Source: Actinoallomurus sp045806665 (GTDB taxonomy: Bacteria; Actinomycetota; Actinomycetes; Streptosporangiales; Streptosporangiaceae). Taken from it: a DNA stretch of 21,674 nucleotides. Within the stretch, counting starts at the first letter, position 1. Each line of letters opens with the position of its first letter. The stretch spans positions 1-21,674 of the forward strand of contig JBJMIW010000208.1 of NCBI GenBank assembly GCA_045806665.1, written 5' to 3'. Of the stretch, positions 21,446 to 21,674 are shown in pieces. A program made the translations under genes and the position numbers. The notes under the pieces are model-generated. The model was not told where the DNA came from and did not search any database. It saw nothing but the letters and a program-made list of their open reading frames with translations.

Positions 21446-21674
21446 GTGACCGACGGCCCGCTGATCGTTCAATCCGACAAGACCCTGCTGCTCGAGGTGG
21501 ACCACGACGCGGCGAACGCATGCCGGAAGGCGATCGCGCCGTTCGCCGAATTGGAGCGCGCACCCGAGCACGTCCACACCTACCGCATCACCCCGCTCTC
21601 GGTGTGGAACGCCTGCGCCGCGGGCACCACCCCCGACGAGATCGTGGGCGCGCTCCGCGAGTACGCCAAGTACC
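21446..21674 (+). CDS. DNA repair helicase XPB, N-terminal part only
   Basis: The gene starts with GTG at 21446, after GAGAGGC at about 6 nt, and runs off the right edge (76 codons). The N-terminus VTDGPLIVQSDKTLLLEVDH, then FAELERAPEHVHTYRITPLS and VWNACAAGTTPDEIVGAL, matches the bacterial XPB/ERCC3 family of actinobacteria, a superfamily 2 3'-5' helicase. The DEAD/DEAH motor lies outside the window, so its motifs cannot be checked. Known actinobacterial XPB proteins unwind DNA in vitro and are thought to act in repair. The helicase-associated protein gene lies upstream on the same strand. Confidence 0.9.
   Translation, partial: MTDGPLIVQSDKTLLLEVDHDAANACRKAIAPFAELERAPEHVHTYRITPLSVWNACAAGTTPDEIVGALREYAKY

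Noticed and set aside
1..21674. Search by eye for tRNA genes, rRNA, CRISPR repeats, insertion-sequence ends, transposase or integrase genes and biosynthetic core enzymes
   Set aside because: None were seen on either strand; small or diverged RNAs could still be missed without a covariance search.

Overview
The window is about 21.7 kb of very GC-rich, gene-dense DNA. GTG starts are common, the codon third position is strongly G/C, and several gene families are typical of Actinobacteria: DUF3027, DUF2530, an F420/PPOX-type protein, a DrrAB-like ABC pair, and an XPB helicase with its helicase-associated partner. A filamentous actinomycete, perhaps of the Streptosporangiales/Thermomonosporaceae kind, fits best. 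The order is an inference from family content. I see no tRNA, rRNA, CRISPR array, insertion sequence or phage gene, and base composition looks even apart from short AT-richer promoter patches.

Layout. Positions 1-2533: the 5' end of a Uma2-family nuclease gene (minus strand, cut by the window edge) diverges from a RecD2-type helicase gene. Positions 2534-4173: a 190-bp spacer with a large hairpin leads into purC, which converges on a 2',3'-cyclic phosphodiesterase gene (thpR). thpR is the last gene of a minus-strand operon marR - MFS exporter - thpR (5871-3619), headed by a clear promoter and a 26-bp palindrome that is probably the MarR operator. Positions 6160-10246: a small DUF2530 membrane protein, then a DUF3027 zinc-finger-like protein and a large sacsin/Hsp90-like ATPase (minus-strand pair). 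Positions 10301-12755: an MFS gene converges on a cold-shock protein gene that follows a HAD phosphatase gene. Positions 12998-14161: a two-helix membrane protein and a TetR regulator. Positions 14172-16315: a minus-strand operon marR - ABC ATPase - ABC permease, probably drug efflux, headed by a perfect 23-bp palindrome. Positions 16553-17829: an eight-codon leader ORF that overlaps the start of a third MFS gene. Positions 17892-21674: a helicase-associated protein with a C-terminal WYL-like domain, a PPOX-fold protein, a small DUF4190-like membrane protein, and the 5' end of the XPB helicase gene.

How the genes fit together. Two MarR-led efflux operons and two further MFS genes make this a region of exporters under local repressors, inserted among housekeeping genes (purC, recD2, thpR, cold-shock protein, XPB). 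The XPB gene and the helicase-associated gene lie about 1.2 kb apart on the same strand, which suggests a shared DNA repair or transcription-linked role. No stretch longer than 300 bases lacks a gene. The longest gaps are 5872-6159, 12756-12997 and 16316-16552, and all three hold promoter-like or palindromic sequence.

I did not find a clearly new multi-gene defence or biosynthetic system. The best leads are the DUF3027/sacsin-like ATPase pair with the nearby cold-shock gene, the helicase-associated/WYL protein near XPB, the leader ORF at 16553, the apparent CTG start of the exporter at 5431, the purC leader hairpin, and the well-formed MarR operators.
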